A stretch of DNA of 64,000 bases from Anaerolineales bacterium (GTDB taxonomy: Bacteria; Chloroflexota; Anaerolineae; Anaerolineales; UBA4823), in assembly GCA_025057645.1 (NCBI GenBank), contig JANXBJ010000008.1:54016-118015 (forward strand), read 5' to 3'. The translations under genes were made by a program, and so were the position numbers. Shown here piece after piece: positions 16,788 to 25,644 of the stretch (the first letter of the stretch is position 1; each line of letters opens with the position of its first letter). The notes beneath the pieces were generated by a model. The model was not told where the DNA came from, did no database searches, and saw only the letters and a program-made list of their open reading frames with translations.

Positions 16788-17763
16788 AATCACGTTGATC
16801 GAAGCCATTCGCCAAGCGATGGATGAGGAACTGGCGCGCGATGAACGGGTAGTGATTATCGGCGAGGATGTGGGCAAACGCGGTGGGGTCTTTCGCGCTA
16901 CGCAAGGGCTGTATGAGAAATACGGGCCACAGCGGGTGATCGATTCACCGTTGGCGGAACTATCCATTGTCGGTGTCGGGATCGGGGCTGCGCTCTATGG
17001 AATGCGCCCGATCTGTGAGATCCAATTTGCCGACTTTATCTATCCTGCGTTCAACCAGATCGTCAACGAGGCAGCCAAGATGTGCTACCGCTCCAACGGC
17101 GAGTGGACGGTCCCTATGGTTATTCGTGCCCCCTACGGCGGCGGTATCGGCGGTGGCTTGTATCACTCGCAAAGTGTTGAGGCGTTTTTCGCTCACGTGC
17201 CCGGCCTGAAAGTGGTTATCCCCTCCAATCCGGCGGATGCTAAGGGCTTATTGAAATCGGCTGTGCGCGATCCCAATCCGGTGCTCTTCTTTGAACCGAA
17301 GAAGGGTTATCGTCTGATCAGAGGTGAGGTTCCCGAAGGGGATTACACCGTCCCACTAGGCAAAGCGAAGATCAGCCGTCAAGGAGCAGATTTGACGGTT
17401 GTCAGCTACGGGATGACCCACTACTACGCCCTCAAAGCAGCCCAAGTGGTAGCTGCCGAAGGGATCGAAACCGAAATCATCGATCTCCGTACGCTGCTGC
17501 CCTTTGACAAGGAAACCCTCTTGCAATCGGTCAAGAAGACCGGGAAAGTCCTAATTGTGCATGAAGACAACCTGACCGGTGGCTATGGAGCAGAGATCGC
17601 CGCCTTCCTTGCCGAACACGCCTTTACCGACTTGGATGCGCCGATCAGGCGGCTGGCCGGACCGGATGTCCCCGCCGTCCCCTTCAGCCATCCGATGCAG
17701 GATTGGTTTATGCCCAATGCCGAGAAAATCGCCACAGCAATCCGCGAGCTGGCAGCGTTTTAG
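16780..17763 (+). CDS. 2-oxoacid dehydrogenase E1 component, beta subunit
   Basis: The 327-residue product starts MPEITLIEAIRQAMDEEL and shows GEDVGKRGGVFRATQGL, SPLAELSIVGVGIGAAL, a transketolase-type C-terminal domain (TVVSYGMTHYYALKAA, IDLRTLLPFDKETLL) and VHEDNLTGGYGAEIAA. It forms an alpha2beta2 heterotetramer with the upstream product. The start at 16780 was chosen by homology to family N termini; an ATG three codons earlier is equally placed, and the longer frame from 16660 only reads through the alpha gene. The E2 gene follows after 14 bases. Confidence 0.92.
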   Translation: MPEITLIEAIRQAMDEELARDERVVIIGEDVGKRGGVFRATQGLYEKYGPQRVIDSPLAELSIVGVGIGAALYGMRPICEIQFADFIYPAFNQIVNEAAKMCYRSNGEWTVPMVIRAPYGGGIGGGLYHSQSVEAFFAHVPGLKVVIPSNPADAKGLLKSAVRDPNPVLFFEPKKGYRLIRGEVPEGDYTVPLGKAKISRQGADLTVVSYGMTHYYALKAAQVVAAEGIETEIIDLRTLLPFDKETLLQSVKKTGKVLIVHEDNLTGGYGAEIAAFLAEHAFTDLDAPIRRLAGPDVPAVPFSHPMQDWFMPNAEKIATAIRELAAF

Positions 17764-17777
17764 TTAAGGAGACCGAA

Positions 17778-19088
17778 ATGGCTACCCAAGTGATCATGCC
17801 TCAATTAGGCGAATCGGTGGTCGAAGGCACAGTGACTAAGTGGCTCAAGCAAAAAGGCGAGCCGGTTCAGGAAATGGAAGCCCTGCTGGAGGTCAATACC
17901 GACAAGGTGGACACAGAGATTCCCAGCCCAGCCAGCGGGGTGCTGCTCGACATTTTAGTCCCTGAAGGGAGCACCGTGCAAGCCGGCACGGTGCTGGCTT
18001 GGATCGGCGAGCCCGGCGAGGTGTTACCCCAAGCGACCGCCTTTACCCCTCCGAAGGAAGAAACGGAATCCGAAGTCGCCCAAGCCCTCGTCCCCACCCA
18101 CCCCCTCCAACGGCTTTCTGCGCCGCAGGAGAGGGAACTAGGCTTCATCTCCCCGGTGGTTGCCCGCATGGCAAAGGAATACCAGATCGACCTCGCCCAA
18201 GTGAGAGGCACGGGGCAAGGGGGGCGGATCACTAAGAAGGACCTTTTGGCGTATCTGGAAAAACGCCAGAGAGAATTGGCGCCAGCCGAAACCCAGACGA
18301 TCTGGGAGACCCCCGCCGACGGTGATCTCTTCCGCCCCACCGAATTGATTTTCGGAGAAGCATCAACACCACCCCTCCCACCTGTTCCCCCAAGCGGGCG
18401 GCTGATCCCTTTCAGTGCCCTGCGCAAAGCAATCGCTGAGCATATGACCGCCAGCAAGCGCATTGCGGCGCACGTGACTACGGTGATGGAAGCCGATCTC
18501 AGCCGCGTGGTCGCACACCGCAAGGCGCATCAAGCCGAATTTGCCCAGCAGGGGGCGAAACTTACCTACACCGCCTACTTTGCAGCGGCGACCATCGCCG
18601 CCCTCAAAGCCTATCCCATCGTCAATTCCTCCTTCACCGCCGAGGGCATCCGCATTCACCCTCAGATCAACCTAGGCATCGCCACCTCGCTAGGCGAAGA
18701 AGGCCTCATTGTGCCGGTGATAAAGGATGCCGATAGCCTCTCTCTGCTCGGTTTGGCGCGAGCGATCAACGATCTCGCTCAGCGCGCCCGCAGCCGCCAA
18801 CTCAAGCCCGACGAGGTCAAAGGCGGAACGTTTACCCTTAGCAATCACGGGGTGAGTGGATCGCTCTTTGCCACCCCGATCATCAACCAACCGCAGTGCG
18901 CTATTCTGGGAGTAGGAGTAATCCAGAAGCGTGTAGTAGTGATTGAGGATGAGCTTGGCAGCGACATCCTTGCGATCCGGCCTATGGTTTATCTCTCTTT
19001 GACCTTCGATCATCGGATTTTGGACGGCGCTGCGGCGGACGCTTTCTTGGCAAGGGTAGTCGAGGAACTTGAGAAATTCTCGGACTAA
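17778..19088 (+). CDS. 2-oxoacid dehydrogenase E2, lipoyl acyltransferase
   Basis: The 436-residue protein has one lipoyl domain (residues 1-78, lipoylated Lys43 in NTDKVDTEIPSP) and a linker. A peripheral-subunit binding domain follows at about 123-160 (FISPVVARMAKEYQIDLAQVRGTGQGGRITKKDL), and the CAT-like catalytic domain runs from about 205 to the end with DHRILDGAAAD. The ATG 17778 has AAGGAG upstream. A single lipoyl domain is typical of branched-chain and acetoin complexes. No E3 (dihydrolipoamide dehydrogenase) gene follows, so E3 must be supplied from elsewhere. Confidence 0.93.
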   Translation: MATQVIMPQLGESVVEGTVTKWLKQKGEPVQEMEALLEVNTDKVDTEIPSPASGVLLDILVPEGSTVQAGTVLAWIGEPGEVLPQATAFTPPKEETESEVAQALVPTHPLQRLSAPQERELGFISPVVARMAKEYQIDLAQVRGTGQGGRITKKDLLAYLEKRQRELAPAETQTIWETPADGDLFRPTELIFGEASTPPLPPVPPSGRLIPFSALRKAIAEHMTASKRIAAHVTTVMEADLSRVVAHRKAHQAEFAQQGAKLTYTAYFAAATIAALKAYPIVNSSFTAEGIRIHPQINLGIATSLGEEGLIVPVIKDADSLSLLGLARAINDLAQRARSRQLKPDEVKGGTFTLSNHGVSGSLFATPIINQPQCAILGVGVIQKRVVVIEDELGSDILAIRPMVYLSLTFDHRILDGAAADAFLARVVEELEKFSD

Positions 19089-19184
19089 ACCGCTTTTGGT
19101 GGACGGGGATGCTCGCCCTCTGCCCGGAGGCGCTCCCGCTTGCCCCAGAGGTGCAGTCGCCTTCGCCGGCAAACAGGCGGATGA

Positions 19185-19212
19185 GGATGCCCACCCCCGG
19201 TTGAGGGCATCC
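19185..19212 (+). terminator. Hairpin in the spacer after E2
   Basis: GGATGCCC (19185-19192) pairs perfectly with GGGCATCC (19205-19212). It lies 96 bases past the E2 stop with no T run. It is probably a 3'-end or terminator structure; the rest of the 207-base spacer holds only the promoter below. Confidence 0.35.
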
Positions 19213-19283
19213 CGCCCTCGAAACCCATAGAGTAGCCGCGCCTTTGAGCCGATCGAATAGAGGAACCCTGAGAGGGTTCACGT

Positions 19284-19289
19284 TATAAT
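19284..19289 (+). promoter_or_regulatory. -10 box giving a leaderless HAD transcript
   Basis: TATAAT ends 6 bases before the GTG at 19296, so a transcript starting 7 bases after the box begins at the start codon. No ribosome site precedes the GTG. Confidence 0.5.
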
Positions 19290-19295
19290 ACATTT

Positions 19296-19766
19296 GTGAT
19301 TGAGCTGAACATTCCCGGCCGGGGTTTGCTGCGCCTTGAGCACTTGGTCTGCGACTTGAATGGCACGCTGGCCGTTGACGGAAACCTCTTGGAGGGTATC
19401 CCGCGCATCCTCAAAAAGCTGAGCGATCGCCTTGCCGTTCATGTTTTGACGGCCAACACACGCAAGAACCTTGACACGATCGAGCTCCAACTAGGCCTGA
19501 GTGTGCACACGATCCTTCGCGGAGAGGAAAGCCAACAAAAAGCGGCTTACGTTCGTGCCCTAGGCGCAGAAACGGTGATCGCCATCGGACAAGGGGCAAA
19601 CGATGCAGCCATGCTGAGGGAAGCCGCCATCGGTATTTGTGTGATCTCCCAAGAGGGCACTAGCATTTCCGCCTTGCAATCCGCCGACCTGCTGGTGCCG
19701 AATATCTATGCAGCTTTTGAGCTGATCGAAAAACCCCTGCGTCTGGTCGCTAGCTTGCGCCAATGA
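19296..19766 (+). CDS. HAD-superfamily phosphatase-like protein
   Basis: The 156-residue product resembles the stand-alone phosphorylation-domain-like HADs related to P-type ATPases. HAD motif I reads VCDLNGTLAVDG; the first Asp (nucleophile) is kept while the usual second Asp is Asn, as in many of that subgroup. Motif II is LTANT, and motif III/IV falls in IGQGANDAAML, where GDGxND is normal, so one Asp is replaced by Gln. There is no cap domain. The stop overlaps the next gene's ATG (ATGA), so the two are probably translationally coupled. The substrate is unknown. Confidence 0.75.
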   Translation: MIELNIPGRGLLRLEHLVCDLNGTLAVDGNLLEGIPRILKKLSDRLAVHVLTANTRKNLDTIELQLGLSVHTILRGEESQQKAAYVRALGAETVIAIGQGANDAAMLREAAIGICVISQEGTSISALQSADLLVPNIYAAFELIEKPLRLVASLRQ

Positions 19767-20959
19767 GTACGCTTAGCAGCGAACAGCTCCCCGATGACCC
19801 CAACATCCTGCCGCCAGCGCGGCGACGCCGGGCGCGCCGCTTGCTCGCCCCCTTGGGAGTGGACGAACGGGCCAATCTTCTCGATCGGTTTGCACATCGC
19901 GCCTCCCCTTCCTTTGAATTCTTCCTATTCTCTCTTCTCTCGGGAGGCGTAATCGGCTTAGGACTGCTCGCCAACTCCTCCGCCGTAGTGGTTTTGGGTT
20001 GCACACTCGCACCGACTCTCGCCCCGGCGGTTGGAATGGCGTTAGGGACAGTTATTGGCTCTTTGCGCTTCTTCTTACGCAACCTAGGCGGCATCCTAGT
20101 CGGGGCAATCTTAACTGTGATCGGGGGCTTATTCGGGGGTGCGTTGACACACCTATTGCCACTCGCTGAGCTTGAGATGCGTCTCACCGAGGCTCTGCGC
20201 GCAACCCAATTTACCTTGCCGAATTTCGTCGTCCTCTTGGCGACAATGATCTTGCTCAGCTCTACCATGACCCACCCCGAACGCCCTGCTCACCTACCCA
20301 GTGTCGGCGTCGCCTACTTGCTTTTCCCGCCCTTATCCGCCGCAGGGTTTGCCCTCGCTGTCGGCAAGAGAGAACTATTTGCAGACGGCTTGGCAGTTTT
20401 CGTGGTTCATCTCTTCTTTGCCGTCTTTGTCGGCGCACTGACCCTAGCCTTCCTCGGTTTCCGCCCTCCGACTCCGTTTGGTTACACTCTAGGCGGGGCC
20501 GTTACTTTGGTCACCGTTGTTCTGCTCGTTGGTGTTGGGAGTGCCGGAGTCGCTGCGCGTCACCACCTTGGATTTCCCACGCCGACAATGACGTTCACAC
20601 CCACACTAACCCCCACGCTTACTCTCACGCCTACCTCGCCTCCGCCTACTGCAACACCCACGCTCACCCTGACCCCCACGCGCACCCCCACCAAGCCTCC
20701 CACGCCGACCTTCACACCTACCCCGCTCTTCGCCGTAGTGCGAGCTACGAACAGCGAAGGTGTTCTATTGCGTGAACGACCCAGCGGCGCTATTGTGGGC
20801 AGTCTGCTCAACGGGGTCGTGGTTGCCGTCACCGGGGAGCTTCGGGAGCATCAAGGGGCGCTGTGGGTGCCGGTGCTATTGCCTGATGGTAAAATCGGCT
20901 GGATTCGCTGGGACTACCTCGTTACAGCCACTCCGGTAGCTACCCCAACAACCCCTTAG
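19763..20959 (+). CDS. DUF389-like membrane protein with C-terminal SH3-like domain
   Basis: The 398-residue protein has a cytoplasmic N terminus and then about seven membrane helices (residues ~48-275) with the Gly/Ala/Pro-rich GLLANSSAVVVLGCTLAPTLAPAVGMALGTV pattern typical of DUF389. A linker of some 50 residues made of Thr-Pro repeats (about 272-325) follows. A bacterial SH3-like domain closes it (about 330-385: GVLLRERPSGAIVGSLLNGVVVAV, IGWIRWDYL). The Thr-Pro linker probably carries the SH3 domain away from the membrane towards the cell wall. It is coupled to the HAD gene. The function of DUF389 is unknown. Confidence 0.7.
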   Translation: MSTLSSEQLPDDPNILPPARRRRARRLLAPLGVDERANLLDRFAHRASPSFEFFLFSLLSGGVIGLGLLANSSAVVVLGCTLAPTLAPAVGMALGTVIGSLRFFLRNLGGILVGAILTVIGGLFGGALTHLLPLAELEMRLTEALRATQFTLPNFVVLLATMILLSSTMTHPERPAHLPSVGVAYLLFPPLSAAGFALAVGKRELFADGLAVFVVHLFFAVFVGALTLAFLGFRPPTPFGYTLGGAVTLVTVVLLVGVGSAGVAARHHLGFPTPTMTFTPTLTPTLTLTPTSPPPTATPTLTLTPTRTPTKPPTPTFTPTPLFAVVRATNSEGVLLRERPSGAIVGSLLNGVVVAVTGELREHQGALWVPVLLPDGKIGWIRWDYLVTATPVATPTTP

Positions 20960-21064
20960 GATAGTAGAAAACCATGGAATCTTCAACCGTCTCTCTAGCT
21001 ATCGAAATCACTTTGGGCAGGCCGATGCCCTGAGTTCCCATTGGATTTTAGTACAGAAACCCCG

Positions 21065-21613
21065 ATGAGACGCTCCTGGGTTGATTTTGTGCGCAAGGTT
21101 TCCAGCCTGCCGGCTGTCGCCCAAGTGCTAGCGTGCCTTTTGCCCTCGCTCGACCGCTGGTGGTTCCGCCTGAGCCGGGGTAGGCAAACCCTGACCGGTT
21201 TGCTCGCCGGCTTGCCGGTAGCAATGGTGACGACCATCGGTGCCAAAAGCGGCAGAATACATACGACACCGCTGTTGCCCATCATCGATCCTAATCAGCC
21301 GGGGAAAATCGCCTTAATTGCAACGAATTTCGGTCAGGAGCGCTATCCCGGTTGGTATTTCAACCTGAAAAGGAACCCCCAGGCGGAGTGTGTGCTCAAC
21401 GGGGCGCGCAGATCGTACCTAGCCCGCGAGGCAAGAGACACAGAATACGAGCGATACTGGCAACTTGCCGAGCAAACCTTCCCCGGTTATCGCTTGTACC
21501 GCCAACGCATCCGCACGCGCCACATCCCCATCCTGATCTTGGAACCGGTCGCAGACTACTCGACATCCCAAGGGGCTACCTCCCGCTCAGACGCTCCGGA
21601 AAGCGACTCGTAG
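21065..21613 (+). CDS. Deazaflavin (F420)-type nitroreductase-family protein (Ddn-like)
   Basis: The 182-residue product shows the Ddn/FDOR-A pattern: VTTIGAKSGRIHTTPLLPI, where the KSG-R motif contacts F420, then ATNFGQERYPGWYFNLKRNPQAEC and a late YRQRIRTRHIPILILEP. Such proteins use reduced F420 for small-molecule or quinone reduction. ATG 21065 is preferred to the TTG eight codons upstream. The 3' end overlaps the convergent DUF1786 gene by 58 bases, which is unusual. The cofactor is inferred from the family only. Confidence 0.82.
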   Translation: MRRSWVDFVRKVSSLPAVAQVLACLLPSLDRWWFRLSRGRQTLTGLLAGLPVAMVTTIGAKSGRIHTTPLLPIIDPNQPGKIALIATNFGQERYPGWYFNLKRNPQAECVLNGARRSYLAREARDTEYERYWQLAEQTFPGYRLYRQRIRTRHIPILILEPVADYSTSQGATSRSDAPESDS

Positions 21614-22701
21614 ATAGGCCCGGCCAACTCGGGAAGGCGATCCGCCACCGCAGCCAACAGGCCGAAACACCCCGTAATCATCATATCCCCAAACGGGGCA
21701 GCAAAATAGGGACGCAGCTTGGAGCGCTTCATCATCTTGCGCCGTGGCCCCGTAACAGCGACACCAAAATCGCCTGTGCTTAGATCAATTGGGTGTCCCT
21801 CGTAGACCAAGGCGCCGTGCCCCATATCCTCGAACACCTCGGCATGGCGCAAGCTACCCTCTGCGAGGCGGATGAGTAAGTTCTCCAGTTTTTGGAGATC
21901 GAGAAAGCCAGTATGATGCTCGAACAAGCCCTCGATACCCTTCTCCCCGATACGGAACGCCAAGGTATGGAAATTGCCCACGTTTGCGATCAGCAAAGGC
22001 CTGCGCCGGGCAACCATCGGATCGAACAGCGCTCCTAGCACGGCAGCCGGAGCGGTATCCATTACCACAAGAGGCACATCCAATCCTTGAGCAGAGGCTG
22101 CCACGGCTCGCAGACGGGTGAGGATCGGCGGAATTCGATCAGAGAGATAAGCAAAGGCGCTCAAGCGGTTTTCGGCCCGCAAACGCTGATCGAGATACTC
22201 AAAGCGAAACTGGCGGTCGGAAACACTCGGCGGGGCATCTCCATGGTCAAAAACCGCTACCGCTACGGCGCAGAGATCGGTTAACTCAACGCCAAAGAGG
22301 CGAAAGGCGGCCTCAATGGCCGGGAAGTCGAAATCCTTCATCTCAATGCGCCGCACTGTCGCAGGCAGCGCTTGAATTTCATCGTCTGAGAGCAACTGAA
22401 TGCCTATTTGACGCACCATTTCAAGATCATCGTTGAAGGAGCGCGCCGCAGCAGGAGTGGCATAGACGGGATATCCGGCCCGCAAATGCTCTTCAACGGC
22501 CCAGTGAGATGGCCCACCCCCCATCATCAGCCCGTGCAGGGCAATTGCCTCTCCCCGCCGGGTACACTCCTGCACTTTGCGTCGCACCATCATGGTGGGC
22601 GAGGGCAAGATCAGCTTGTAGCCGTTCTCGATATCCAGGCGAGAGTCATACAGGAAGATATCCTGTGTCCCGGTGCCGATATCTACCGTTAAGATTTTCA
22701 T
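21556..22701 (-). CDS. DUF1786 protein, actin/hexokinase-like fold candidate
   Basis: The 381-residue product starts MKILTVDIGTGTQDIFLYD, which has the form of the phosphate-1 loop of ASKHA ATPases. It also has GLMMGGGPSHWAVEEHL and a phosphate-2-like IANVGNFHTLAFRI. These patches match the DUF1786 family, sometimes labelled putative pyruvate formate-lyase activating enzyme, a name without support in the sequence since there is no radical-SAM motif. The start at 22701 was chosen over 22731 from the IGTGT position. A TATAAT lies about 55 bases upstream. Function unknown. Confidence 0.75.
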   Translation of the reverse strand: MKILTVDIGTGTQDIFLYDSRLDIENGYKLILPSPTMMVRRKVQECTRRGEAIALHGLMMGGGPSHWAVEEHLRAGYPVYATPAAARSFNDDLEMVRQIGIQLLSDDEIQALPATVRRIEMKDFDFPAIEAAFRLFGVELTDLCAVAVAVFDHGDAPPSVSDRQFRFEYLDQRLRAENRLSAFAYLSDRIPPILTRLRAVAASAQGLDVPLVVMDTAPAAVLGALFDPMVARRRPLLIANVGNFHTLAFRIGEKGIEGLFEHHTGFLDLQKLENLLIRLAEGSLRHAEVFEDMGHGALVYEGHPIDLSTGDFGVAVTGPRRKMMKRSKLRPYFAAPFGDMMITGCFGLLAAVADRLPELAGPIYESLSGASEREVAPWDVE

Positions 22702-22756
22702 GAGGCATCCTATACGAAGGAGGTGGTGCAAGCTCGTTTCGGAGTAATCCGATAGG

Positions 22757-22762
22757 ATTATA
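22757..22762 (-). promoter_or_regulatory. -10 box of the DUF1786 gene
   Basis: TATAAT read on the minus strand, giving a leader of about 45-50 bases to the ATG at 22701. Confidence 0.5.
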
Positions 22763-23112
22763 CCCTCTTCAGTCCAAGTTGAGAGAGTCTCCGAACAGTT
22801 CGTGCCCTACCCCCACGCAAAAGGCAAGCCCTCAGAGTGCGCTGCTCGCCATGCGCAGCCCGGGTCGCCGGCCGTGTCAGTTTGTGGGCGAGGATTGCTG
22901 CAGCTTGCTCCACAGCTTGTAGGTGCATATTCCCAGTCCAAGGACATCATGCGTCCCTTCCTTACCGCACGCCTAGGACCGAAACCTCAAAGAGCAGACC
23001 TCTCCGCCCAGCTAAAACCTTCGGAGAACTTGGATTACGCAGTGAAGGAGATAGGGAAGGTTTCCCTGCTGTATTAGGGAGTTCCTTCATGGCTCTTGCC
23101 TTCAGATGCGGT
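22763..23112. other. 350-base spacer without a recognisable gene
   Basis: This spacer separates the divergent DUF1786 and arsC promoters. Short open frames occur on the plus strand (for example 22802-23077), but their sequences are low in hydrophobic pattern and match nothing I know. A regulator such as ArsR might be expected beside arsC, but no helix-turn-helix frame is present here. Confidence 0.5.
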
Positions 23113-23118
23113 TATAAT
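23113..23118 (+). promoter_or_regulatory. -10 box of arsC-acr3
   Basis: TATAAT inside ggttataatcaaacc, a short imperfect dyad, about 48 bases before the arsC ATG. The dyad could be an operator, but four-base arms are weak evidence. Confidence 0.45.
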
Positions 23119-23166
23119 CAAACCAATGCACTCTCTACAATGTGTCCTTTTACCGAGGTGAGACCC

Positions 23167-23577
23167 ATGTCCAATCCAAGAAAAGTGCTTTTTTTATGTA
23201 CGGGTAACTCTTGCCGCTCCCAAATGGCCGAAGCTCTGGTCAATGCAAAATTGGGTCACGAGTGGCAAGCTTTCAGCGCTGGCACCAAGCCGGCTGGCTA
23301 TGTCCATCCCAAAGCACTGGCGGCTTTGGCAGAACTTGGCATTCGCCATCAGGGTCGGTCTAAGCACGTTGACGAACTGCGCCATGAGATCTTTGACGTC
23401 GTGATCACCGTTTGCGACTCGGCAGCGGAGGAATGTCCGCTTTGGCTGGGGCCGGGAAAACGCATCCACCGCAGCTTCCCCGATCCGGCCAAGAGTGATA
23501 ATATGGAGGATTTCCGCAATGTCCGAGACGCCATTGAACGGGAGATCCTTCCCCTCTTGAAAAACCTAGCCCAATAA
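23167..23577 (+). CDS. arsC: Arsenate reductase, thioredoxin-coupled (LMW phosphatase fold)
   Basis: Reduces arsenate to arsenite in the cytoplasm for export. The 136-residue protein has the P-loop nucleophile motif FLCTGNSCRSQMAEAL (C-X5-R) and the second and third redox cysteines in TVCDSAAEECP, spaced as in the Staphylococcus-type enzyme that recycles through thioredoxin. FPDPAKSD carries the general-acid Asp. ATG 23167 follows GAGGTGAG; upstream in-frame ATGs in a longer frame extend into non-conserved sequence. The Acr3 pump gene is 61 bases downstream. Confidence 0.92.
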   Translation: MSNPRKVLFLCTGNSCRSQMAEALVNAKLGHEWQAFSAGTKPAGYVHPKALAALAELGIRHQGRSKHVDELRHEIFDVVITVCDSAAEECPLWLGPGKRIHRSFPDPAKSDNMEDFRNVRDAIEREILPLLKNLAQ

Positions 23578-23638
23578 GCGTTTATAGCCGAGGGCAAAAG
23601 GGCCTACTGTATCGGCCTCATTCCAGAAGGAGGACAAA

Positions 23639-24787
23639 ATGAGCAAGAATGTCACCACACTGGCTGCTCCGATGCGGGTCACGCAACGCCTCTCGTTTCT
23701 CGATCGGTATCTAACCCTGTGGATCTTTCTCGCCATGGCGATTGGCGTGGGGATCGGCTTCCTCTTCCCCGAGACCATTCACCGCCTCAACGAAGCAGTT
23801 TCGATTGGGACGACGAATCTCCCAATCGCCATCGGCTTGATTTTGATGATGTATCCCCCGCTGGCAAAAGTGCATTACGAAGAGTTGGGCGATGTCTTCC
23901 GCAATTGGAAGGTCTTAGGGCTTTCCTTGCTCCAAAATTGGGTGGTTGGCCCTATCTTAATGTTCCTGCTTGCTATCTTCTTCCTGCGTGATTACCCTGA
24001 GTATATGACCGGGTTGATCCTGATCGGGTTGGCGCGCTGTATTGCCATGGTGATCGTCTGGAACGAACTGGCGAAGGGCGATACCGAGTATGCCGCCGGC
24101 TTGGTGGCTTTCAACAGCATCTTTCAGGTGCTGTTTTACAGCGTGTATGCTTACGTGTTTATTACCCTTTTGCCCCCGCTATTCGGGATGCAAGGCCGAC
24201 TCGTCCAAATCACCATCGGCGAGATCGCCCAAAGTGTGTTCATTTACTTGGGCATTCCCTTCATCGCCGGTTTCTTTACCCGTTTGTTGCTTGTCCGTTT
24301 GAAGGGTAAGGAGTGGTATCACAAAACATTTGTGCCCAAGATCAGCCCCCTAACCTTGATCGCCTTGCTGTTCACCATCGTGGTTATGTTCTCGCTGAAA
24401 GGCGACTTGATCGTCCAACTGCCCCTCGATGTGGTGCGCATCGCTATCCCACTTTTGTGCTATTTTGTGCTGATGTTCTTGGTCTCCTTCTTTATGGGCA
24501 AAGCCATCGGGGCGGACTATTCCAAGACCACCACACTTGCCTTCACCGCCGCCAGCAACAATTTTGAGTTGGCAATCGCAGTTGCGGTCGCCGTGTTCGG
24601 TATAGCCTCGGGCCAAGCGTTCGCCGCTGTAATCGGCCCCCTGATCGAGGTGCCAGTGATGATCGGCCTGGTCAACGTTGCCTTCGCCTTTCAAAAACGG
24701 CTCTATAAGGGGATGGTCAGCGCAGCACCTGAGATGGAAGCTGCGGCAGCCGAAGCCTGTCCGGCGCCAAAGAGCCCGATGAAGTAA
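23639..24787 (+). CDS. acr3: Arsenite efflux permease, ACR3 family
   Basis: A ten-helix membrane carrier that exports arsenite using the proton gradient. The 382-residue protein has the diagnostic helix-4 segment [19 protein letters not shown] with the essential Cys, [19 protein letters not shown], and the acidic [21 protein letters not shown] lies just upstream of the ATG. With arsC it forms a minimal detoxification unit; no arsR, arsM or arsA is in view. MsrQ follows after 10 bases and may be co-transcribed. Confidence 0.93.
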   Translation: MSKNVTTLAAPMRVTQRLSFLDRYLTLWIFLAMAIGVGIGFLFPETIHRLNEAVSIGTTNLPIAIGLILMMYPPLAKVHYEELGDVFRNWKVLGLSLLQNWVVGPILMFLLAIFFLRDYPEYMTGLILIGLARCIAMVIVWNELAKGDTEYAAGLVAFNSIFQVLFYSVYAYVFITLLPPLFGMQGRLVQITIGEIAQSVFIYLGIPFIAGFFTRLLLVRLKGKEWYHKTFVPKISPLTLIALLFTIVVMFSLKGDLIVQLPLDVVRIAIPLLCYFVLMFLVSFFMGKAIGADYSKTTTLAFTAASNNFELAIAVAVAVFGIASGQAFAAVIGPLIEVPVMIGLVNVAFAFQKRLYKGMVSAAPEMEAAAAEACPAPKSPMK

Positions 24788-24797
24788 CGATTCGCCT

Positions 24798-25466
24798 GTG
24801 CAGCAGCTCTTTGGCAACCGCAGATTACCCGATGCATCCCTAGCCCAACGAGGAGTGCGCCAAAACGTGCGTTGGCTGACTCATCTTCTCGCTCTCCTGC
24901 CGGCGGCGATCCTAATGTGGGATTGGCTGAATGGCAATCTCTCGGTCAACCCCGTGCAGGAAGCGATACAACGGAGCGGCCGCATTGCCATTACCTTGTT
25001 GGTAGCCACTTTAGCTATGCGGCCGCTCTCGCACTGGCTGCGCCAGAACGCGCTTCTCGCCCAACGACGCCCACTGGGGCTATACGCGTTTGCCTACGCA
25101 CTCTTGCACGTTGGCTTATTCCTCTTCTTCGATTACCAACTGGCACTGCCGTTGATCTACCAAGAGCTCGTCGAGAAACCCTATCTATGGTTCGGAGCAG
25201 GCGCATTTGTGATCCTCTTGCCGCTGGCGATCACCTCTTTTCGTCCCTGGATACACAAGCTGGGCAAAGCTTGGAAGCGTCTGCACCGTTGGACCTACGT
25301 TGCCGCCATTTTAGCCGTTCTCCATTACGGCGGCGCAGTCAAGGGCGACTTTCTCGCCCTGCGCGGCGAGGTTCTGGGCCCCTGGGCCTATGGGGCAGGC
25401 GTCGCTTTTCTGCTTGCTTGGAGGGTGTGGAGAAGATTCTGCAGGGAGTCAGCCCTCCACGACTAG
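24798..25466 (+). CDS. msrQ: Haem-binding membrane subunit MsrQ (YedZ family)
   Basis: MsrQ is a six-helix cytochrome b-like protein that feeds quinone electrons to periplasmic methionine-sulfoxide reductase MsrP. The 222-residue product has the family pattern NPVQEAIQRSGRIAI, RRPLGLYAFAYALLHVGLFLFFDY with a likely haem His, and WKRLHRWTYVAAILAVLHYGG with two further His. The GTG at 24798 gives a plausible N terminus. No msrP gene lies next to it. The convergent spacer 25467-25644 shows no feature. Confidence 0.85.
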   Translation: MQQLFGNRRLPDASLAQRGVRQNVRWLTHLLALLPAAILMWDWLNGNLSVNPVQEAIQRSGRIAITLLVATLAMRPLSHWLRQNALLAQRRPLGLYAFAYALLHVGLFLFFDYQLALPLIYQELVEKPYLWFGAGAFVILLPLAITSFRPWIHKLGKAWKRLHRWTYVAAILAVLHYGGAVKGDFLALRGEVLGPWAYGAGVAFLLAWRVWRRFCRESALHD

Positions 25467-25644
25467 CGGTGTGAGCGCTTCTCTGGGCTAGATAAAACCT
25501 GCAAGTCGAGGTGCAGAGTTCTCGCAGGCGGGGGAGCAAGTATCTAGCGAAGCCTGCCCGATGAGATTGCAATAAAAGCTATCACCCCGCTCAATTTCGC
25601 CAAATTGCGCAGCGTGTATCTCTACCTATCCGCCAAGAGAACTG

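Noticed and set aside
22802..23077. 91-codon frame upstream of arsC, possible regulator
   Set aside because: No helix-turn-helix pattern, no ribosome site, Pro- and Ala-rich composition typical of a chance frame.
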